In this document: positions 1 to 5,472 of the stretch, piece by piece
How positions within the stretch are numbered: the first letter of the stretch is position 1
How the letters are laid out: each line of letters starts with the position of its first letter
DNA from: Gammaproteobacteria bacterium
Lineage (GTDB): Bacteria; Pseudomonadota; Gammaproteobacteria; Steroidobacterales; Steroidobacteraceae
DNA: 6,494 nucleotides
Assembly (NCBI GenBank): GCA_005877705.1
Contig: VBNY01000210.1
Location: forward strand, 1-6,494
Direction of reading: 5' to 3'
The notes under the pieces: model-generated
What the model saw: only the letters and a program-made list of their open reading frames with translations
What the model was told of the DNA's origin: nothing
The model's database searches: none
Position numbers and translations under genes: made by a program

Positions 1-711
1 TGGTCGCTGGCCGTCGAAGAGCAGTTTTATCTGCTGTGGCCGCTCGTCCTGCACCGCATGCGGCCGCAGCGCGTGCTGCGACTCTGTGGCGGCATCTGCG
101 TGGCGGCGCTCGCATCCCGCACCGCGATGCGGGTTGCGGGCTATCCGCCGGAGTATGTGTACGAATTCACGATCTGCCGGATGGATGCGCTCGCCCTGGG
201 TGCCGCGGCTGCCGCGCTGGTACGCCTGCCGTCCTGGAAGGCTCGGCTGCAACGCGGCTCACGCTATCTGCCGTGGGCGGCGCTCGTCGTGTGGGCGGGC
301 GGCGCGCTCGTTACACACGACTATCAACGCAGCGGCTGGCAGACACAGACCTTCGGGATGAGCGCGCTGGCCGTGGCGTTCACGTTGCTGCTGCTCGCCG
401 CGGTATGCGCCTACGGCGCCCGCCCGACCTGGCTGTCGCGGGCGCTGTGCATGGCTCCGTTGCGATCAGCGGGCAAATACAGCTATGCGATGTATGTATT
501 TCATTTTCCGATCACCAAGCTGCTCGGCACCCGGCTGCTCGGGCCCGCGGCGACCGCCCACAGCGCCACGCTCGCCGTGTTGTATGCGGCTGCCGTCACG
601 GTCGTGACTTATCTGTGCGCCGGGCTGTCATACCATCTGTATGAGCAGCGTTTCCTGCGGCTGAAGCGCTATTTTGTCCCCACGCCTGCACGACTCGCGG
701 AGGCGATTTGA
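1..711 (+). CDS. Acyltransferase 3 family membrane protein, C-terminal part (5' end outside window)
   Basis: The reading frame is open from the first base, so the gene begins upstream; 236 codons are visible. Acyltransferase 3 (OafA/YrhL-like) proteins are multi-pass inner-membrane enzymes that O-acylate surface sugars, lipids or small products. Seen here: WSLAVEEQFYLLWPL at visible residues 1-15, one of the most recognisable signatures of the family; an R-M-D-x-L-x-x-G motif at 60-67; hydrophobic stretches at about 88-104, 119-138 and 187-209; GKYSYAMYVFHFPI at 158-171; and the closing YHLYEQRFLRLKR segment at 211-223, which is typical of the C-terminal end. The N-terminal part, including the usual catalytic His region, lies outside the window. 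The stop codon overlaps the TTG start of the next gene, suggesting translational coupling. The family is secure; the acyl donor and acceptor cannot be read from sequence. Confidence 0.9.
   Translation, partial: WSLAVEEQFYLLWPLVLHRMRPQRVLRLCGGICVAALASRTAMRVAGYPPEYVYEFTICRMDALALGAAAAALVRLPSWKARLQRGSRYLPWAALVVWAGGALVTHDYQRSGWQTQTFGMSALAVAFTLLLLAAVCAYGARPTWLSRALCMAPLRSAGKYSYAMYVFHFPITKLLGTRLLGPAATAHSATLAVLYAAAVTVVTYLCAGLSYHLYEQRFLRLKRYFVPTPARLAEAI
699..703 (+). promoter_or_regulatory. Ribosome binding site (GGAGG) for the TTG-started hydrolase gene
   Basis: GGAGG lies 4 nt before the TTG at 708-710, inside the last codons of the acyltransferase gene. The spacing is short but workable. It supports the unusual TTG start: the first in-frame ATG downstream, at about residue 35, would remove the first core strand and the HGYA oxyanion-hole segment. 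Confidence 0.55.
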
Positions 712-1463
712 CCAACAGCGAACGCACGCTCGAGATCGCCGGACTGCGCACCACCGCGGTGGGAGCGCCGGATGCGCCGCTGGTGGTCGTTCTGCTGCAC
801 GGCTATGCGATGCGGCCTGCGGACCTGACGCCATTCGCCCACTCACTCGGGGTGCCCGCGCTGTTTCTGCTGCCGCAGGGCCCGCAGCCCAGCGCCGGCG
901 GCGGACATGGCTGGTGGGACATCGACGCCGAAGCGAGAAACGCCGCCGTGTCGCGCGGCCCTCGCGATCTCGCCGAGCAGTGCCCGCCCGGACTCGGCGC
1001 GGCGCGCGACCGAGTGGCGCAATTTGTCGAGGCAGTCGCCGCCGAGTACCCGCCGCACTGCAGAGTCGTCGGCGGATTCTCCCAAGGGGGGATGCTGTCG
1101 CTCGATTTCGTGCTGCGCGGGTCGAGCGCGGTCGACGGCCTCATATTGATGTCGGCTTCGCGCATTGCCCGTTCAGACTGGGAGCTGAAGCGTGACCGTC
1201 TCCGTGGGTTGCCCGTTTTCGTGAGCCACGGGCGAGCGGACCAGGATCTCGCGTTCACCGCGGGCGAGGCGTTGCGCGACTTCGTGTTGGCAGGCGGAGC
1301 CGAGGTCAGCTGGTTGCCGTTCGACGGCGGGCACGAGATCCCGCTCGTGGTGTGGCGCGCGCTGCGAAAGTTTCTCGGCGCCCTGCTAAGATGCAGCCGA
1401 AAAGAGACGCGGCTCGCAGCTCCCGTGCACAGATGCGACCAGCGTCACAACCCTCGCAGCTGA
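708..1463 (+). CDS. Alpha/beta hydrolase, phospholipase/carboxylesterase (YpfH-like) type
   Basis: A 251-residue serine hydrolase, probably cytoplasmic, since there is no signal peptide. Seen: VVVLLHGYA at 26-34 (first core strand and oxyanion loop), FLLPQGPQP then HGWWDID at 53-73 (typical of the Abhydrolase_2 family), the nucleophile elbow GGFSQGG with Ser125, VFVSHGRADQD with Asp178, and GGHEIP with His209, giving a complete Ser-Asp-His triad. Family members cleave carboxyl esters and thioesters of small acyl groups. In this operon a thioesterase or editing role on acyl- or aminoacyl-carrier protein, or release of an esterified product, is plausible but inferred. The start is TTG, overlapping the preceding TGA by 4 nt. 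The last 23 or so residues (229-251, rich in Arg, Cys and His) run past the normal end of the fold and look unconserved. That DNA also holds a candidate promoter for the next gene. Confidence 0.85.
   Translation: MTNSERTLEIAGLRTTAVGAPDAPLVVVLLHGYAMRPADLTPFAHSLGVPALFLLPQGPQPSAGGGHGWWDIDAEARNAAVSRGPRDLAEQCPPGLGAARDRVAQFVEAVAAEYPPHCRVVGGFSQGGMLSLDFVLRGSSAVDGLILMSASRIARSDWELKRDRLRGLPVFVSHGRADQDLAFTAGEALRDFVLAGGAEVSWLPFDGGHEIPLVVWRALRKFLGALLRCSRKETRLAAPVHRCDQRHNPRS
1384..1392 (+). promoter_or_regulatory. Candidate extended -10 promoter element upstream of the flavoprotein gene
   Basis: TGCTAAGAT matches the extended -10 pattern TGnTATAAT with two mismatches in the hexamer. It stands out in a GC-rich setting and lies 85 nt before the ATG at 1478. 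No good -35 is present: the best hexamer at usable spacing is CTGCGA at 1362-1367 (19 nt spacing, 3 of 6 matches). It falls inside the unconserved tail of the hydrolase gene. If real, it would let the flavoprotein, ligase and DUF1839 genes be transcribed apart from the two upstream genes. Confidence 0.3.
1413..1461 (+). repeat. Nine-base direct repeat, copies 40 bp apart, in the leader of the flavoprotein gene
   Basis: CTCGCAGCT occurs exactly at 1413-1421 and again at 1453-1461. The 40 bp offset is close to four helical turns. Both copies lie between the candidate promoter and the start codon at 1478, in the last codons of the hydrolase gene. Paired sites like this could bind a regulator, but a 9-base match can also arise by chance in GC-rich DNA. 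Confidence 0.3.
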
Positions 1464-1477
1464 GCGGAATCTAGACC

Positions 1478-2653
1478 ATGACCAGCGACTTTCCGGAATT
1501 CTCCGCGCATCTGGCCGCCCTCAAGGCGATTGCAGCGGACATTGCCGCGCCGGGCGCCGCCGACGTCGACGCCAACAGCCGCTTTCCACGCGAGACGGTC
1601 CAGGCGCTGCAGAAGGCCAAGCTGCTTTCGGCGCCGGTGCCCAGGGAACTGGGCGGCGCGGGCTACGGCATGCGGCAGCTCGCCGCGCTGTGCTCGACCT
1701 TGGCGCAAGCCTGCGGCTCGAGCGCGATGGTATTGGCGATGCACTACATCCAGGTCGCGTGCATCGTGCGCCACGCTCTGCAGTCGGCGTTTTTCCGCCG
1801 CTACCTGCAGGATCTGGTGCGCGATCAGTACGTGCTCGCCTCGATGACTTCGGAGAACGGCACCTTCGGCGAGACGCGCACGAGCATCTGCGCCGTCGAA
1901 CGCGAGGACGGGCACTTCAAGCTCGACAAGGATGCCACCACCGGCTCCTACTGCGAGCACGCCGATGGGATTCTGGTCACCTGCCGGCGCGCACCGGACG
2001 CCCCCGGGAGCGATCAGGTGCTGGTGCTGGTCCGCAAGGGCGACTACAAACTCACCCAGACGACCTCCTGGGACACGCTCGGCATGCGCGGCACCTGCAG
2101 TCCCGGATTCAAGCTCGAGTCCGCCGGGCCCGAAGAGCAGATCATTCCGGGCTCGTTCGCCGACTCCTCGGCGCAGACCATGGTGCCCTACTCCCACATC
2201 CTGTGGTCCTCGCTGTGGTGGGGCATCGCCGCGGATGCGGTGGCGCGCGCGGCCGAGTTCGTACGCGCCAGCGCGCGCAAGAGTCCCGGCACCGTGCCGC
2301 CGACGGCGACGCGGCTCGCGGAAGTGTCGACGCAGCTGCAGGCGATGCGCCACAACTGGCTGGCGCTCGCTGGCGAGTTCGACGAGCTCAACGCGCGGCC
2401 CGGCGGCATGCAGGAGCTGCTGTCCATCGGCTGGGCGCTCAAGATGAACAATCTGAAGATCAACGCCTCGGAGAGCGCGCCGCAGATCGTGCACAAGGCG
2501 CTGCAGATCACCGGCATTCTCGGCTACAAGAACGATACCAAGTTCAGCCTCGGCCGCCATTACCGCGACGCGCTGTCCGCGGCGCTGATGATCTCCAACG
2601 ATCGCATCGCGTCCAAGAGCGCCTCCATGCTGCTCGTTTTCAAGGACAACTAG
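1478..2653 (+). CDS. Acyl-CoA dehydrogenase-like flavoprotein, probably acting on a carrier-protein thioester
   Basis: A 391-residue cytoplasmic protein of normal length for the acyl-CoA dehydrogenase fold. Seen: helical N-terminal domain with VPRELGGAGYG at 54-64; middle beta domain with ASMTSENGTFGETR at 121-134, at the place of the flavin-contacting motif that usually reads like TEPxxGSD; WDTLGMRGTCSPGF at 198-211; and a C-terminal helical domain ending in LQITGILGYKND (342-353), then LGRHYRDA (358-365). Family members bind FAD and remove hydrogens alpha,beta to a thioester. Aligned with medium-chain dehydrogenase after YRDA, the catalytic Glu is replaced by Ile372 (sequence LMISNDRI), and no obvious substitute base is seen. 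Its stop is 4 nt before the ligase start. Together with the neighbouring ligase this suggests an aminoacyl- or acyl-carrier-protein substrate, in the way PltE/RedW-type flavoproteins oxidise prolyl carrier protein; this is inference. It starts at the only in-frame ATG giving a full N-terminus; the ribosome binding site is weak (GAGCGGA). Confidence 0.82.
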   Translation: MTSDFPEFSAHLAALKAIAADIAAPGAADVDANSRFPRETVQALQKAKLLSAPVPRELGGAGYGMRQLAALCSTLAQACGSSAMVLAMHYIQVACIVRHALQSAFFRRYLQDLVRDQYVLASMTSENGTFGETRTSICAVEREDGHFKLDKDATTGSYCEHADGILVTCRRAPDAPGSDQVLVLVRKGDYKLTQTTSWDTLGMRGTCSPGFKLESAGPEEQIIPGSFADSSAQTMVPYSHILWSSLWWGIAADAVARAAEFVRASARKSPGTVPPTATRLAEVSTQLQAMRHNWLALAGEFDELNARPGGMQELLSIGWALKMNNLKINASESAPQIVHKALQITGILGYKNDTKFSLGRHYRDALSAALMISNDRIASKSASMLLVFKDN

Positions 2654-2657
2654 CGAC

Positions 2658-3569
2658 ATGAGTGCCGATTACGATCCGCAGAAGTTCTACGACGGGCTCG
2701 TCAAGCATCGGTTGATCATCCCGGTCGGCGTGCAGGGGGCGTTCGGCCGGGGCGCCGTGTTCGAGGACGTCCTCGAGCGCTTCAACGGCCAGGTATCGGC
2801 GCTGTCGAAGGACGACGGCGCGGAGATCTACACGTTCCCGCCGATCATCAGCCGCCAGGTGTTGGAGCGTGTCAACTACCTGGACTCGTTTCCGCACCTG
2901 TGCGGGGCCGTGTACAGTTTCTTCGGCAAGGAGCTGCAGGCCCAGTCGCTCTCCGAGCGCGTCCACGGGGGCCAGCCCTGGGGCGACCTGTTCGGCATCA
3001 CCGATGTGGTGCTCAATCCGGCCGCGTGCTACCCCGTCTATCCGAGCTTCACCGGCGTGGTGCCCAAGGGCGGCCGCCTCGTGACGATGCTGAACTGGGT
3101 GTACCGGCATGAGCCCTCCCCCGAGCCGACCCGCATGCAATCGTTCCGCGTGCGCGAATTCGTACGCGTCGGCACCGCGGATGAGGTCGTCGAATGGCGC
3201 GACATGTGGCTCGAGCGCGGCGTCAATCTGTTGACTTCGCTCGGGCTGCCGGCCCGCGCCGACGTCGCGGCCGACCCGTTCTTCGGCCGTGGCGGCAAGA
3301 TGCTCGCGGTGAGCCAGAAGGAGCAGAAGCTCAAGTTCGAAGTGCTGGTGCCGGTGATCTCGGCCGAGGACCCCACCGCGGTGTGCTCGTTCAACTTCCA
3401 TCAGGAGCACTTCGGCTCCACCTTCGGGATCCGCACCCAGGATGGCAACGTGGCGAATACCGCCTGTCTGGGCTTCGGGCTGGAGCGCATCGTCATGGCG
3501 CTGTTCAAGACGCACGGCTTCGAGCCCGAGCTGTGGCCGCAGGATGTGCGCCGCAAGCTGTGGCCTTGA
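2658..3569 (+). CDS. Amino acid--[acyl-carrier-protein] ligase (truncated class II seryl-tRNA synthetase homolog)
   Basis: A 303-residue ATP-dependent enzyme whose family makes an aminoacyl-adenylate and passes the aminoacyl group to the phosphopantetheine thiol of a carrier protein, not to tRNA. The known relatives are the Bradyrhizobium and Agrobacterium homologs of atypical archaeal seryl-tRNA synthetases, which prefer glycine or alanine. The tRNA-binding N-terminal domain is absent: the protein is essentially the catalytic core. Seen: Cys124 in AACYPVYPS, class II motif 2 around SFRVREFVRVG (Arg164, Arg166, Glu167), and motif 3 in ACLGFGLERIVMAL (Cys270, Arg277). Cys124, Glu167 and Cys270 have nearly the spacing of the zinc triad Cys131/Glu176/Cys279 that I recall from the Bradyrhizobium enzyme (a 2-residue offset after the first Cys), so zinc binding of the substrate amino group is expected. 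A ribosome binding site AAGGA at 2642-2646 lies in the end of the upstream gene. Substrate choice cannot be settled here. Confidence 0.9.
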   Translation: MSADYDPQKFYDGLVKHRLIIPVGVQGAFGRGAVFEDVLERFNGQVSALSKDDGAEIYTFPPIISRQVLERVNYLDSFPHLCGAVYSFFGKELQAQSLSERVHGGQPWGDLFGITDVVLNPAACYPVYPSFTGVVPKGGRLVTMLNWVYRHEPSPEPTRMQSFRVREFVRVGTADEVVEWRDMWLERGVNLLTSLGLPARADVAADPFFGRGGKMLAVSQKEQKLKFEVLVPVISAEDPTAVCSFNFHQEHFGSTFGIRTQDGNVANTACLGFGLERIVMALFKTHGFEPELWPQDVRRKLWP

Positions 3570-3570
3570 C

Positions 3571-3574
3571 AGGA
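3571..3574 (+). promoter_or_regulatory. Ribosome binding site (AGGA) fixing the GTG start of the DUF1839 gene
   Basis: AGGA directly follows the ligase stop codon and lies 8 nt before the GTG at 3583. In-frame GTGs at 3592 and 3598 would be 17 and 23 nt away. The frame is open back to 3442 inside the ligase gene, so spacing rather than frame length decides the start. Confidence 0.55.
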
Positions 3575-3582
3575 CCGATCCC

Positions 3583-4563
3583 GTGAGCTCAGTGAGCGTG
3601 CTGGCACGGCTCGACCCCACGACCTACGGGCGTCACCGGCTGCACACGGAAGGCTGCGTGTGGGTGGAGAAGAACTGTTACGTCGACATCTGGATCGAGG
3701 TCATCCACGCCCTCGGCCTCGAGCCGCGTGCGGTCCTGCCGTTCACGGCGGCGATCGACTTCGAAGGCGACCAATGGACGTTCTTCAAGCCGCCGCATGA
3801 TGAGCTGCGCGAGCTCTACGGTCTCGACGTGCAGGAGATGAACGTCTGGCGCCCGTTGATCGAGCACGCGCTCGAGCACCTCGGCGCCGGCAGATTGATC
3901 AGTACCGAGGCCGATGCCTTCTGGCTCCCCGACACCTCCGGGACCGATTACCGGCGCCAGCACACCAAGAGCACCATAGTGCTGAATGATCTCGATCTCG
4001 AGAAGCGGCGCCTCGGTTACTTCCACAACGCCGGCTACTACTCGCTCGAGGGCGAGGACTTCGCGCGCACGTTCAGGCTCGACACGCCGCCGGATCCGAC
4101 TTTCATGCCGTTGTTCGCCGAGCTGGTGCGCATCGATGCCCTCGTGCGCCGGCCCGCGTCCGAGCTGCTCGCGCTGTCGCGCAGCCTGTGGCGGCGGCAT
4201 CTCAAACGCCGCCCGGCGAGCAACCCCGTGCGCCGCTTCCAGGCGCGCTTCGAGCGCGACCTGCCCGGCATTCAGGAGCGGGGACTGGCCTACTACCACG
4301 CCTGGGCGTTCGGCACGATCCGCCAGCTCGGCGCGGCGTTCGAGCTCGCGGCAGCCAACCTCGAGTGGCTCACCGCCGAGGGGGTCGCGGGCCTTGCGCC
4401 TGCCACGCTGGCATTCGAGCAGCTGTCGGCGGCCAACAAGACTCTCATTCTCAAAGGCGCGCGTGCCACGAACAGCCGCCGTCCGTTGGACGGCGCCGCG
4501 CTGTTCGAGGAGATGGCCGGCGCCTGGGAGCGCGGCATGCAGGCGATGGAGCCGCTGCTGTAG
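3583..4563 (+). CDS. DUF1839 family protein, possible aminoacyl-carrier-protein transferase
   Basis: A 326-residue protein from a GTG start, 13 nt after the ligase stop. I recognise it as DUF1839, a family of unknown function that I know mainly as a neighbour of amino acid:carrier-protein ligases. Seen: LARLDPTTYGRHRLH at 7-21; the invariant-looking NCYVDIWIEV with Cys32; FEGDQWTFFK at 60-69; STEADAFWLPDT at 107-118 with Asp111; YRRQHTKSTIVLN at 123-135 with His127; LGYFHNAGYYSLEGEDF at 144-160; then a mostly helical, Arg-rich C-terminal half. An N-terminal Cys starting a helix, then a D-x-F/Y-x-L-P strand and a His starting the next strand, resembles the BtrH N-terminal and papain-like layout, in which BtrH moves an acyl group from a carrier protein to an acceptor amine. 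I infer a similar transferase role; the family assignment is firmer than the role. No signal peptide or membrane segment is visible. Confidence 0.82.
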   Translation: MSSVSVLARLDPTTYGRHRLHTEGCVWVEKNCYVDIWIEVIHALGLEPRAVLPFTAAIDFEGDQWTFFKPPHDELRELYGLDVQEMNVWRPLIEHALEHLGAGRLISTEADAFWLPDTSGTDYRRQHTKSTIVLNDLDLEKRRLGYFHNAGYYSLEGEDFARTFRLDTPPDPTFMPLFAELVRIDALVRRPASELLALSRSLWRRHLKRRPASNPVRRFQARFERDLPGIQERGLAYYHAWAFGTIRQLGAAFELAAANLEWLTAEGVAGLAPATLAFEQLSAANKTLILKGARATNSRRPLDGAALFEEMAGAWERGMQAMEPLL

Positions 4564-4598
4564 GGGCCGGCGCCCGCGTTGGCGCTCAGCGCGGCGCG

Positions 4599-5441
4599 CT
4601 ACTTTCGAGCCGCCACGTACAGCAGACTCGGGCTCGAGGCATCCCCGTCGGCTTCGCGCAGGCTGCGTCCGTCGCTGTCGATGACCTCGAGCAGCCGGAA
4701 GCCGGCCGCATCGAGCTGCCGCTGCTGCCGATCCCGGTCGATGTAGTAATGCAGCAGCGCGTAGTCGTGACCGGTGTCACTGAGCAGCGCGTACTCGTCC
4801 TCGTCGCGATGCAGGCGGCCGACCCGCAGATGATTCAACCTGCGCCGCAGGTACTCGATCACATGGCGCGCCTGGGTGACGGGGTTGCGCGAATAGGTGA
4901 GGCGTGGACCCTTGCCTGCGGTCCGACAGCGGCGGTTGTGCGACGAAAACGCCAACAGACCGTCCGCCGACAGCACGCGCCTGGCCTCGCCGAGGATCCT
5001 GAGCCGGTCCGCGTGCGAAACCGCGTCGAATACGTTGTTGGGCGCGAATACAAAATCGAACTCCGCCGCACCCCACGGCGACAGATCCCGCATGTCGGCC
5101 AAATGGACCTCGATGCCGGGCAGCGCCTCGCGCACGTGATCGACCATCTCCTGCGAGTAATCGATGCACACGTAGCGCCGGGCCAGCGGCTGCAGAAACC
5201 CGGCCGTGCGTCCGGTGCCGATGCCGATGTCGAGCACATTGCGGCCGAAGAAGCCGTGCTGGTATCTGAGCAGCGCGAGGGTCTCCGGCCGATCCAGCAG
5301 CTTGCTCCGGTAGGCCGCCGCAACGCCGCGGGCGTGGTAGATGCGCGAGTTGATTTCGTCCTGCGTGGCCGAGCTGCCCGGCCGAGGCTCGGCGGCGGGT
5401 TCAGCGCGGATGCCGCCGCTCGCGGCCGGCCCAGATGACAT
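4599..5441 (-). CDS. Class I SAM-dependent methyltransferase
   Basis: A 280-residue cytoplasmic methyltransferase of the Rossmann-fold type. Seen: about 27 N-terminal residues rich in Ala, Pro, Gly and Ser that look disordered; motif I VLDIGIGTGRT at 69-79 (SAM binding); an acidic residue at the end of the second strand, Asp94 in YVCIDYS; LADMRDL at 114-120 (adenine-side loop); FDFVFAPNNVFDAV at 128-141 (motif IV region); EARRVLSADGLLAFSSHN at 152-169; and a C-terminal part with LLHYYIDRDRQQRQLDAAGF at 229-248, followed by a closing beta hairpin. This C-terminal pattern is common in small-molecule and sugar methyltransferases of polysaccharide clusters, but the acceptor is unknown. It lies 31 nt downstream of the beta-barrel gene on the same strand, so the two are probably co-transcribed. 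It converges with the DUF1839 gene over a 35-nt gap. Confidence 0.9.
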   Translation of the reverse strand: MSSGPAASGGIRAEPAAEPRPGSSATQDEINSRIYHARGVAAAYRSKLLDRPETLALLRYQHGFFGRNVLDIGIGTGRTAGFLQPLARRYVCIDYSQEMVDHVREALPGIEVHLADMRDLSPWGAAEFDFVFAPNNVFDAVSHADRLRILGEARRVLSADGLLAFSSHNRRCRTAGKGPRLTYSRNPVTQARHVIEYLRRRLNHLRVGRLHRDEDEYALLSDTGHDYALLHYYIDRDRQQRQLDAAGFRLLEVIDSDGRSLREADGDASSPSLLYVAARK

Positions 5442-5449
5442 CTGTCGTA

Positions 5450-5454
5450 CCTCC
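5450..5454 (-). promoter_or_regulatory. Ribosome binding site (GGAGG) of the methyltransferase gene
   Basis: On the minus strand GGGAGGT stands 8 nt before the ATG at 5441-5439. It is the strongest Shine-Dalgarno match in the window and confirms the start, including the low-complexity N-terminal extension of the methyltransferase. Confidence 0.75.
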
Positions 5455-5472
5455 CGATGGTTCGCTCACCGC

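Noticed and set aside
1445..2659. 404-codon minus-strand open frame opposite the flavoprotein gene
   Set aside because: The translation is Arg/Gly/Ala/His-rich with no domain motif, and it mirrors a clear coding gene. Long antisense frames are expected at this GC content.
3442..3582. Longer DUF1839 start at an ATG inside the ligase gene
   Set aside because: The extra 47 residues are a frame-shifted reading of the ligase C-terminus (motif 3 region) and unlike the family. The GTG at 3583 has a well-spaced ribosome binding site.
2640..3620. 326-codon minus-strand open frame opposite the ligase gene
   Set aside because: It has low-complexity, charge-rich composition and no recognisable motif; the opposite strand carries class II synthetase motifs.
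3589..4299. 236-codon minus-strand open frame opposite the DUF1839 gene
   Set aside because: It has no motif and its composition follows from the codon bias of the real gene on the plus strand.
4564..4598. Possible bidirectional terminator in the convergent gap (stem GCGCC/GGCGC at 4570-4574 and 4581-4585, 6-nt loop)
   Set aside because: The stem is only 5 bp plus one G-T pair and there is no T-tract on either side. Such stems are common by chance in GC-rich DNA.
4188..5438. 416-codon plus-strand open frame spanning the convergent junction
   Set aside because: It overlaps the DUF1839 end in another frame and the whole methyltransferase in antisense. It has no domain signature, whereas both overlapped genes do.
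5442..5472. Search for a separate promoter between the beta-barrel and methyltransferase genes
   Set aside because: The 31-nt gap holds only the ribosome binding site; no -10 or -35 pattern is visible.
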